Shown in pieces: positions 33,692 to 41,117 of a stretch of DNA of 48,573 bases. How positions within the stretch are numbered: position 1 is the stretch's first letter; the number at the start of each line of letters is the position of its first letter. The DNA is from Planctomycetia bacterium. GTDB lineage: Bacteria; Planctomycetota; UBA1135; GCA-002686595. The notes under the pieces were generated by a model, which did no database searches, had not been told where the DNA came from, and saw nothing but the letters and a program-made list of their open reading frames with translations. The translations under genes were made by a program, and so were the position numbers. Location: the NCBI GenBank assembly GCA_005799545.1, contig SYGM01000028.1, positions 1 to 48,573 on the forward strand. The letters are read 5' to 3'.

Positions 33692-35464
33692 CTACAGACC
33701 GGGCAGGATGGTACCGACCGCGCCGCCTGTGCTGAGTTGGACCGGCGTAAGGTTCGGGTTCAGCGGCCAGGTGGCGGCGACCTGCGGCTGCTGCGTGCTC
33801 AACACAAACGATCCCATACTCGTGACTCCCACCGCTGAGCCGAAGCTCGCGTCCTGGGTGTTCCACTCCGACACGGTGCCGCTCGGCAGGTGCACGCGGT
33901 GCAGGAGCGTCGGACCCTGATTGCCCGGATCGGTGACGAACGCGAGCCAGCCGTCGCGGCGCGGCGCGTAGTCCGAATAAATCGTGCCATCGGGCGCGCT
34001 GGTGAGCAGCATCGGCAGCTGGCTGAGGTTGGCCGGGAAGCGGTAGAGCTCCTGCGGCTTGTTGCCGTCCGAGCGGCGGATCTCCATCGTCATCCAGCGA
34101 CCGGCGATCTCCGTGTGATCCAGCGACTTCACGTTTTGCAGCACCACCTGAGGCGCCTGGCCGGGGCGGATCAGGTAGACCACGCCCCCGGTCGGATTTG
34201 AGTCGTGCATCAGCATGCTGATGCCGTCGGGCAGCAGGTGCACCACTTCGGGCTTGACGATCGGTACGGCGGTGAAGGGAGCCTGCGCATCGCCGGAGAA
34301 CATGCTCAGGTTGATGAAGCTCGGACCGGCTCCCGGCGGCAAAGCCACCTGAAACAGATCGAGCGCATCCAGAGTCGGCTGCGGATTGGGGCCGACCTGG
34401 GCATCACCCACGGCCACCTGGAATGCGCCGCCGATGCGAAAGATCGCCAGTCCGATTTCGTCGAGCGTATCGATGAAGTTGGCATTGGACGTGATCAGAT
34501 CCGTCTGCGGAGCGCTCGGCTGCTCGATGTTGGCGAGCACCATCTCCGAACCGGTGGCGGTTTCGATGCGCCAAGCCGCCTGCGTGCCCTCTTCGCTGAT
34601 CGCCAGATAGGGCCCGTTGACGATCTCGGGCGCGAAGCCCGCCAGCGCCACCTGTGCGGGCTGCGTGCTGATCTGAACGGGCGCCCCGCTGCCATCCAGC
34701 GCGAACACATGCTGCTGCGTCACGCTTTCGCCGGCGCTGGTCAGGAAGTGGAGACCGTTGCGGCTGCGCACCAGCTGGCGCGCGTAGTAGGAGACATTGC
34801 TCAAGGGGAGCGTCACACTGCTCACTTCGCCCGTGCCTCCCAGCGGCGCACGCCAGATGCCGGACGTGCTGACCGCGAGGAACGCCTGCGCACCGACCGC
34901 CAGTCCCGCGGAGCCGAAATCCTGCGGCGGCGTGTTGCCGCTGCGCAGATGCGAGAGTCCCTGCAGCAGATCCAGCTCGTAGAGATCGCCTTCGTGCGTC
35001 GCGCGCGTGGCGACGAGCGCATGGGAGCCGGAAGGTGAGATGGCGATGCGCTCGAGGAACGGATCGCCGGTGGCGCTCGTGATCTCAAGCAGCGGCAGCA
35101 CTTGGCCCTGCGAACTGATGCGGAAGTAGCCGTAGCCCGCGCTGCCGTTGAGAGCGGGGCGCGTGTACTTGTAGAGCGAGCCCTTCTGCGCCGGCAGCGC
35201 CAGACGGCTCGCCGGGGTGTCCAGGCGCAGGCGGGGACGCTGCGGCAGGAACTCTTCAAGCTCCGTGCGGCCCGTGAAGTCCAGCGGCAGCAGTTGAATG
35301 CCTTGCAGGGTGGCAGGGGCCTGCAGCTCCTGTCCGCTCAGCTCATCGAACACCCGCACGGTCGCGGCCGCGGGGTTGGTCTGCTCGAGAAAGACCACCT
35401 GGCCGGCACGGAGCGGTTCCGTGACGAGGGCAAGCAGACCTGCGGTGCAATACAAAGCGCGCAT
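33692..35464 (-). CDS. Exported beta-propeller-like protein
   Basis: A 590-residue secreted protein. After a short signal peptide (about 1-20, ending 'LRAG') come repeated beta-rich units of about 45-60 residues, with patterns such as 'ISPSGSHALVATRATHEGDLYELDL' (seen as two short strands) and 'SEEGTQAAWRIETATGSEMVL'. These resemble TolB- or WD40-like propeller blades. There are no enzymatic motifs. The start ATG has AGGAG 7 bases upstream, while the open frame beyond it lacks homology and crosses the divergent regulator gene. It sits head to head with the large sigma-54 regulator, and a sigma-54-like element lies in the gap, so it may be that regulator's target. Confidence 0.8.
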   Translation of the reverse strand: MRALYCTAGLLALVTEPLRAGQVVFLEQTNPAAATVRVFDELSGQELQAPATLQGIQLLPLDFTGRTELEEFLPQRPRLRLDTPASRLALPAQKGSLYKYTRPALNGSAGYGYFRISSQGQVLPLLEITSATGDPFLERIAISPSGSHALVATRATHEGDLYELDLLQGLSHLRSGNTPPQDFGSAGLAVGAQAFLAVSTSGIWRAPLGGTGEVSSVTLPLSNVSYYARQLVRSRNGLHFLTSAGESVTQQHVFALDGSGAPVQISTQPAQVALAGFAPEIVNGPYLAISEEGTQAAWRIETATGSEMVLANIEQPSAPQTDLITSNANFIDTLDEIGLAIFRIGGAFQVAVGDAQVGPNPQPTLDALDLFQVALPPGAGPSFINLSMFSGDAQAPFTAVPIVKPEVVHLLPDGISMLMHDSNPTGGVVYLIRPGQAPQVVLQNVKSLDHTEIAGRWMTMEIRRSDGNKPQELYRFPANLSQLPMLLTSAPDGTIYSDYAPRRDGWLAFVTDPGNQGPTLLHRVHLPSGTVSEWNTQDASFGSAVGVTSMGSFVLSTQQPQVAATWPLNPNLTPVQLSTGGAVGTILPGL

Positions 35465-35482
35465 GAAGGAACTCCTGGATAC

Positions 35483-35499
35483 TTCAAAGCCTATGCCAA
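35483..35499 (-). promoter_or_regulatory. Sigma-54-like -24/-12 element upstream of the exported propeller gene
   Basis: On the minus strand TTGGCATA-GGCT-TTGAA matches the -24/-12 consensus (YTGGCACG-N4-TTGCW) at TTGGCA and TTG-A, with the exact spacing of GG and TG. Mismatches fall at the C/G after TGGCA and at the C of TTGC. The inferred transcript start would lie about 8 bases before the ATG and clip the ribosome binding site, which weakens the call. Confidence 0.35.
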
Positions 35500-35599
35500 G
35501 ACCGCACCCCCTGCGGGAGGATTCCGGGGGGCTTCTGCGGGTGTCGGGGCGGCAATCTGTCCAGATTCTGGATACACTTTCCGAAACAGGGACAGAACG

Positions 35600-38500
35600 A
35601 TGACCCTTCCCGCAGCATGGCCCCCGGGTTTCCAACCCCTGCAGAGGCTCTCCCAAGGCGTGCAAGGCAGCGTCTGGAAGGCCCTCGCGGGTGAGGAGCC
35701 CTGTGTGCTGCGGGTCTACCGCAACACGCAGGCCGCCCAGGAGTTGGACGCGTTGGCAGGGCTTCAGGATCCCTTGCTGGCACGCCTGCTCGACTTTGGC
35801 ACGCTGCCTGATGGCACCTTCTGGCTGGCCCGCCAGTGGATCGATGGTCAGCCGCTGCCCGCGGATCTGCGGGCGCACTCCGAGAGTCAGGTGCGCGAGT
35901 GGTACGCGGGGCTTTGCGCTGCGCTGGAGCGTCTGCACGCAGCAGGCCTCGTGCACGCCGACCTCAAGTGCGCCAACGCCATCCTGACCGCCTCAGGTCA
36001 GGTCGTCCTGACCGACTTCGGCCTGGCGCAGCGGGTGCGCTCGCGCGCCGAGCAGACCGGCGTCAGCGGGTCGCTGTCGACACTCTCGCCGGAAGCCCTC
36101 GACAACCTCGAGCTCGACGCGCGAGCGGATCTGTTCGCCGTGGGCGCGATGCTCTACGACGGACTGTGCGCGCAGCCGCGCGCGGTCGATGAGTTCTATG
36201 CGCGCTTTCCTGCCGAGGACTTCTTTGCGAGCGCGCAGTCAGGTGCCGAGCAGCTGCCGGAATGGTCCCGCGCACTGATCGGCGACCTCGTACAGCGTGA
36301 TCGCGAGCAGCGGCCGCCGCGCGCCGGTACGGTGCGCATGCGCTTGCTGGGAGCGCGTGCTGGCGAGCGCGCCGGCCGAATCGATGCCGGCGGCGCGCGC
36401 ACGGTCTGGCACTCGACGCCGCGCGAAGGCCGCGAGTCGCGCATGGCTCAACTCGAAGAGCGGCTGGAGCGCGACTGCGAGGCCGGTGAGCTGATCTGGA
36501 TCGCGACGGAAGCGAGCGAGGACTGCGTGGCGCTGAGCGCGGAGCTGGCGCGGGCGGCCCAGGCTCGCGGTCGCAGTCTGGAGCGCGTGCCGGCCGAAGG
36601 CTGGCTGCGGCCGGGAGAGCATGCCCTGCGCAGCGATGCAGAGCTGGAGCAACAGCTGCAGACCGGCGCCGGAGCATTGCTGCTTCAACTGCCGCAGGCC
36701 GGGCCGGCGGAGCTGCGGGCGCTGGCGCGTCTGGCACGTCTGCACGCCACGCTGGAGCGGCGTCGGGCGCTCGTGTGGGTGGGTTCAGACTGGCCCGCGG
36801 ATGGCGCGCCGCCGCCGCGTACGCTGCGCTGGGCGCTGCGCACGCGGGAGGATTGGGAAGCGCTGCTCGCTGCGCGTCTGGAGCCGAGCTCGCAGCAGCA
36901 TGCGGGCACGCTCGCCGAACGTGCGCATGCTGCAAAGCTGGCCCCGGAGCTGCTTGCGCGCCAGGCGGAGGATCAGGGCGTGCTCGCCCCGACCGATCGC
37001 GGCTGGCGCGTGCTCGGTGATCCCGCACGTCTGGTGCTGGAGCCGCCCGTTCCGACTGCGGCGGATCCCGCGCAGCGTGCCGAGCAGCTGAGCATCCTGC
37101 TGCGGTTGGATCCGCTGCACCGCGAAGGTGGCCTCGAGCGCTATCCCGAGGAGGAGCGCTGCGCCGTGCACCGACGGCTTGCCACGCAGGTCGAGACCCC
37201 GCTCGAGCGGGAGTTCCATGCGTACCTCTCGCAGAGCGGAGCATCCAAGACGGAGGCGGCCATGGCGGAACTGGCCCAGGCGGTCGCCGAGTGCACCGAA
37301 CGCGGACAGACCGAGCGCAGCCTGTGGGTGCTGCAGCGCGTGCGCGAGTGCCTCGCCGGCCGCGAGCTTCCGGCATGGCTGCGTGCCGAGGAGGCTCAGG
37401 CCTGGATCCAGCTGGGCGAGTTCGAGCGCGCGCGCGCTGTGCTCGAGTCAGGAACACCGACGCAGGACGCACGCGCGCGGGCGCGATTGCTGCTGGTGCG
37501 CGGACAGTTGCTGGCGAGGCAACGTCAGTTTGCCGACGCGCTGGAGTGCCTGTCGCAGGCATCGCAGCTCGATTCCCAGGCGCGCAATGCCGCGCTGCTG
37601 GCGGAGGCGCAGGTGTGGCTGGAAAACGGCGAGGAAGCGCGGCTGGAAGCACTGCGCGTGGTGGAACCTGCCGACTGGCGCACGGGCTACAACCTTGACA
37701 TGTTGCGCGCGATCGCCCGCCTGCGCCTAGGCGAGCTCGCAGGAGCCCGCGAGTTGCTGGAAGCTCGGAGCGCGGAGGCGCAATCGCGCGGGGATGCACT
37801 CGCGGGCGCGGCGGCACAGCTCAATCTGGCGCAGCTGGAACGACGGGAAGGGCACACGGCCGAGGCGCTCGGGCACTACGCCGCTGCGGCGGCCGGCTAC
37901 CAGCAGGTCGGTTCGCTCTCCGGACTGGCCCAGGCATTGGGGCAGCGGGGCATTCTGCTGCGCGAGCTGGGGCAATTGCGCGAGGCCAGCGCCGCGTTGG
38001 AAGAGGCACTGCGCCTGCGCGAGCGCCTCGGCGATCCGCTGGCGGTGCTGCGCACGCGCGCCACGCTCGGTCTGGTACGCGCGGAGCGCGGCCATCTCGC
38101 GGGTGCGCGCGAATGCCTCGAGGAGAGTGCGGCGGGGCTTGCCACAAGCCCGCAAGAAGCGGCGCTGCTGAGTGCCCGCGCCCTCGAGCTCAAGTCCCGC
38201 GTACATGCGCGCGTGGAGTGGCCGGCCGCGCTGGAGCAAAGCGGCGATCCGCGCGTGTTGCTGGCACTGGCCCGCGCCTGTGCCAACCTCGGACAGCACG
38301 CGCGTGCCCGAACGATCGCGCAGCAGGCGTCGGCAGCGGCCGAGCGCCTGCGCAACTCCGGGCTGGCGCGCGAAGCTCAGGCTCTGATCGCGCAACTGCG
38401 AGGCGAAACGGACGGCAGCCTCGCGCTGCGTCTCGCGCAGTGGTCGGAGAATCCCCAGCGCGAGGAGGAGTGGCGCCGGCTTGCGCAGCAGTCCGCGCTC

Positions 38501-40279
38501 AGCGGGCGTGACGATGTCGCCGCACGCTTTCATCTGGCCCTGTGTGCGCGCAGTCCGAATGAAGCGCTGGTGGCGGAAGACTGGCGGCAGGCCCAACGCC
38601 ACCTCGAAGCGGTGCTGGCCGGTTTGTCGCAGGAGGAACGCATGCGCGCCCTGAACTTCCTGCTGGGGCGCGCGGATCCGCTGCCGGGCGAATGGACGCG
38701 AGCCAGGCGACGAGCCGAAAACGGAGAACTTGACATGGAACTGCTCAAGGTGCTGGAACTGAACCATCGACTGGTGCTGCAAGAGGCGCTGCCGGAGTTG
38801 CTGGGCTCCGTGGTGGAGTGCGCGCTGGAAGTCAGCGGCGCCGAGCGCGGCTTCCTGGTGCTGGCCACCCGCGGCGAACTGCGCATCGACACGGCGCGCG
38901 ATTCCCGCCGCGGGGCACTCGAGGAGCCGGAGCTGGAGCTCTCACGCAGCGTCGTGCGACGCGCTCTGGAGCTGGGTAGGCCTCTGCGCATCTCCAATGC
39001 GGCGCAGCACGTGGATCTCGCCAGCGCTCCCAGCGTCACCGCGCTCGATCTGCGCGCCGTGCTGTGCGTGCCGTTTCGGATCGAGGCGGATCTCGATGGC
39101 GTGATCTACGTCGATCACCGCGCTCGCAGCGACGCGTTTGGAGAGCGCGCCGAGCGCCTGGTCGCATTGCTCGCGGATCAGGCTGCGCTCGCCATCCGAC
39201 AGGTGCGCCGTCGCGAGGAAATCCAGGAGCTCAACCGCGAGCTTGCGCGCGAGAACGCGCGCAAGGAATCGGATCTGCGCACGGCGCAGGCGGCGCTGGC
39301 GGCGCAGGAACTGGCGGTGCCGCCCAGCGGGCTGATCGGCAGTTCGGCCGCGATGCGGCGCGTCCACGGTTTGATCGAGCGCGCGGCCCGCGCCCGGCTC
39401 CCGGTGCTGGTCCGCGGCGAATCGGGCACGGGCAAGGAGCTTGCGGCGCGCGCGCTGCACCAGCTCTCCCCGTGGTCGGACAAGCCCTTTGTGGGGGAGA
39501 ATTGCGCCGCTTTCCCCGAGGCTCTGATCGAGACCGAGCTGTTCGGGTCCAAGAAGGGCTCGTATACCGGCGCGCTGGAAGACCGCATGGGTCTGTTCGA
39601 GCGAGCCGGCGGCGGCACTCTGGTCCTCGATGAGATCGGCGACCTGCCGCTGGAACTTCAGGCCAAGCTGCTGCGAGTGCTGGAGACGGGCGAAGTGCGC
39701 CGCATCGGCGACAGTCAGGTGCGCAAGGTCGAATTCCGGCTCATCGCCGCGACCAACCGCGATCTGGAGGCGTGGGTTGCCGAGGGCCGCTTCCGAGCGG
39801 ACCTGTACTACCGCCTGGATGGCCTGCGCATCGACATGCCGCTCTTGGGCGAGCGCCCGGGTGACATTCCTGAGCTGGTGGATCATTTCCTGCGTCTGGA
39901 GAGCGCGCGCAGCGGGCGCCCCTGCCGGATCGAGGCGCCAGTGCTGGCGGCGCTGATGGCCCGCGAGTGGCCGGGCAACGTGCGCGAGCTTGCCAACGAG
40001 GTCGCGCGGCTGCTGGTGCTCTCCGGCGGCGACACCATCCGCGAACCGGCGCTGGTGCGTCCGGCGGCCGCTGCGGTTGCGGGAGGCCCGGGCGGCGGCG
40101 TGCGCACGGAACCCACCTCGCCCGAGCAGATCCGCCCGCTCGCCGAGCTCGAGCGTGACGCGATCGAGTCCGCCGTCAGCGCCTGTGCGGGCGACAAGAG
40201 CCTCGCTGCGGCGCGTCTGGGCATCAGTCGCGCCAAGATCTACCAGCGCTGGAAGGAATGGCACGGCGACGGCGAGTGA
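35600..40279 (+). CDS. Kinase-TPR-GAF-sigma54 activator fusion
   Basis: A 1559-residue cytoplasmic regulator. Residues of about 12-245 form a Ser/Thr kinase-like domain: Gly-rich loop 'QGVQGSVW', catalytic loop 'HADLKCAN' (His119, Asp121, Lys123, Asn126) and 'DFGLA' (Asp139). The usual beta-3 Lys is replaced by Arg38. About 250-550 is a poorly recognised region; 550-1000 is TPR-like helices. A GAF domain follows (about 1045-1200), then a sigma-54 AAA+ domain: Walker A 'GESGTGKE' (1273-1280), loop 'GSYTGA' (1320-1325, normally GAFTGA), Walker B 'LVLDEIG'. A Fis-type helix-turn-helix closes it (about 1518-1555). It should activate sigma-54 promoters. ATG 35600 follows GGGA; the frame extends upstream without homology. 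Confidence 0.93.
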   Translation: MTLPAAWPPGFQPLQRLSQGVQGSVWKALAGEEPCVLRVYRNTQAAQELDALAGLQDPLLARLLDFGTLPDGTFWLARQWIDGQPLPADLRAHSESQVREWYAGLCAALERLHAAGLVHADLKCANAILTASGQVVLTDFGLAQRVRSRAEQTGVSGSLSTLSPEALDNLELDARADLFAVGAMLYDGLCAQPRAVDEFYARFPAEDFFASAQSGAEQLPEWSRALIGDLVQRDREQRPPRAGTVRMRLLGARAGERAGRIDAGGARTVWHSTPREGRESRMAQLEERLERDCEAGELIWIATEASEDCVALSAELARAAQARGRSLERVPAEGWLRPGEHALRSDAELEQQLQTGAGALLLQLPQAGPAELRALARLARLHATLERRRALVWVGSDWPADGAPPPRTLRWALRTREDWEALLAARLEPSSQQHAGTLAERAHAAKLAPELLARQAEDQGVLAPTDRGWRVLGDPARLVLEPPVPTAADPAQRAEQLSILLRLDPLHREGGLERYPEEERCAVHRRLATQVETPLEREFHAYLSQSGASKTEAAMAELAQAVAECTERGQTERSLWVLQRVRECLAGRELPAWLRAEEAQAWIQLGEFERARAVLESGTPTQDARARARLLLVRGQLLARQRQFADALECLSQASQLDSQARNAALLAEAQVWLENGEEARLEALRVVEPADWRTGYNLDMLRAIARLRLGELAGARELLEARSAEAQSRGDALAGAAAQLNLAQLERREGHTAEALGHYAAAAAGYQQVGSLSGLAQALGQRGILLRELGQLREASAALEEALRLRERLGDPLAVLRTRATLGLVRAERGHLAGARECLEESAAGLATSPQEAALLSARALELKSRVHARVEWPAALEQSGDPRVLLALARACANLGQHARARTIAQQASAAAERLRNSGLAREAQALIAQLRGETDGSLALRLAQWSENPQREEEWRRLAQQSALSGRDDVAARFHLALCARSPNEALVAEDWRQAQRHLEAVLAGLSQEERMRALNFLLGRADPLPGEWTRARRRAENGELDMELLKVLELNHRLVLQEALPELLGSVVECALEVSGAERGFLVLATRGELRIDTARDSRRGALEEPELELSRSVVRRALELGRPLRISNAAQHVDLASAPSVTALDLRAVLCVPFRIEADLDGVIYVDHRARSDAFGERAERLVALLADQAALAIRQVRRREEIQELNRELARENARKESDLRTAQAALAAQELAVPPSGLIGSSAAMRRVHGLIERAARARLPVLVRGESGTGKELAARALHQLSPWSDKPFVGENCAAFPEALIETELFGSKKGSYTGALEDRMGLFERAGGGTLVLDEIGDLPLELQAKLLRVLETGEVRRIGDSQVRKVEFRLIAATNRDLEAWVAEGRFRADLYYRLDGLRIDMPLLGERPGDIPELVDHFLRLESARSGRPCRIEAPVLAALMAREWPGNVRELANEVARLLVLSGGDTIREPALVRPAAAAVAGGPGGGVRTEPTSPEQIRPLAELERDAIESAVSACAGDKSLAAARLGISRAKIYQRWKEWHGDGE

Positions 40280-40298
40280 GTGCCGTCCGCGGGGCTTC

Positions 40299-40326
40299 CT
40301 GACGCTTTGGCGCGTATGCGCGTCAG
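40299..40326. terminator. Convergent hairpin between regulator and AsmA-like gene
   Basis: CTGACGC and GCGTCAG, 7 bases each, flank a 14-base loop that can itself pair (GCGC-GTAT-GCGC). It lies in the 43-base convergent gap and reaches the stop codon of the leftward gene. No T-run; possibly a bidirectional terminator. Confidence 0.45.
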
Positions 40327-41090
40327 CGCGGTTCGAGGAGGTCGCGCAGACCGCGCTCCAGCCCTGATTTCAGCTCGGACTTCAGATCCTGCTCCAGCTG
40401 CTTGAGCCTGCCTTGCACGTCCTTGAGCATGTCCTTCGGCAGGAAGTCCGCACCGGAGCGCGCAATCTCCTCCAGCGATGCTTCGATCAAGGCGTCGAGC
40501 ACCACACCCGCGATGTGCGCGGCATCGCCGTCGCTCTGCAGCCCCTTGAGTTCCAGACGCGGCAGCTTCAGTTCCTTGCGCCCATCGACCAGCGGCACGC
40601 CTTCCAGCGTCAGGCCGCAACGCAGGTCTTCGAGCACGATGCTGTCAATGATGATCCGGCGCGACGAGCCGGTCTCCTGCTGCGATGCTTGATCTGCGGG
40701 CTTCTGCCGGGCACGCACCGCATCGAGGATGCGCTGGTAGTTGGTGCCGGAGCTGTTGCGCTCGATTTCCAGCTGCAATCCGCGCACGCGCATGGTCTTC
40801 ACGTGAATGCTGCTGGAGAGAATCGTGCCGTTGTCCCACTCGGCGCGCAGTTCCTCGCAGCTCAGGAACTTGCGCTCCGAGAAGCCGGCGGGATTGTCGA
40901 GTGCCAGGCTCGCGATGCCCAGATGACCCTGAAAGAAGCCTGCGTCGACGCCGCCGACGCGCGTGGGCACGCCGCTTGCCGCGCTGCCGCCATTCTCGAT
41001 TGCGGAAGCGATCAGCCGATCCAGGAACAACACGGCGGCACCGCCGATCGACACGAGGATCAGCAGCAGGATCAGGAGCCATTTCTTCAT
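40323..41090 (-). CDS. AsmA-like membrane-anchored protein
   Basis: A 255-residue protein with an N-terminal membrane helix (about 3-22, 'WLLILLLILVSIGGAAVLFL') and a periplasmic region resembling the AsmA/YhdP-type N-domain. 'GVDAGFFQGHLGIASLALDNPAGF' (two short motifs) and 'LSSSIHVKTMRVRGLQLEIERN' follow the chorein-like strand pattern. The C-terminus is a charged helix rich in Leu, Lys and Glu. AsmA-like proteins support lipid transport or envelope assembly. The start is 27 bases after the cytochrome stop, so the two leftward genes may share a transcript. It is short for the family; a full-length AsmA has 600 or more residues. Confidence 0.8.
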   Translation of the reverse strand: MKKWLLILLLILVSIGGAAVLFLDRLIASAIENGGSAASGVPTRVGGVDAGFFQGHLGIASLALDNPAGFSERKFLSCEELRAEWDNGTILSSSIHVKTMRVRGLQLEIERNSSGTNYQRILDAVRARQKPADQASQQETGSSRRIIIDSIVLEDLRCGLTLEGVPLVDGRKELKLPRLELKGLQSDGDAAHIAGVVLDALIEASLEEIARSGADFLPKDMLKDVQGRLKQLEQDLKSELKSGLERGLRDLLEPR

Positions 41091-41117
41091 GCCGCAGAGC
41101 CTAGCGGCTCGCGAGGC

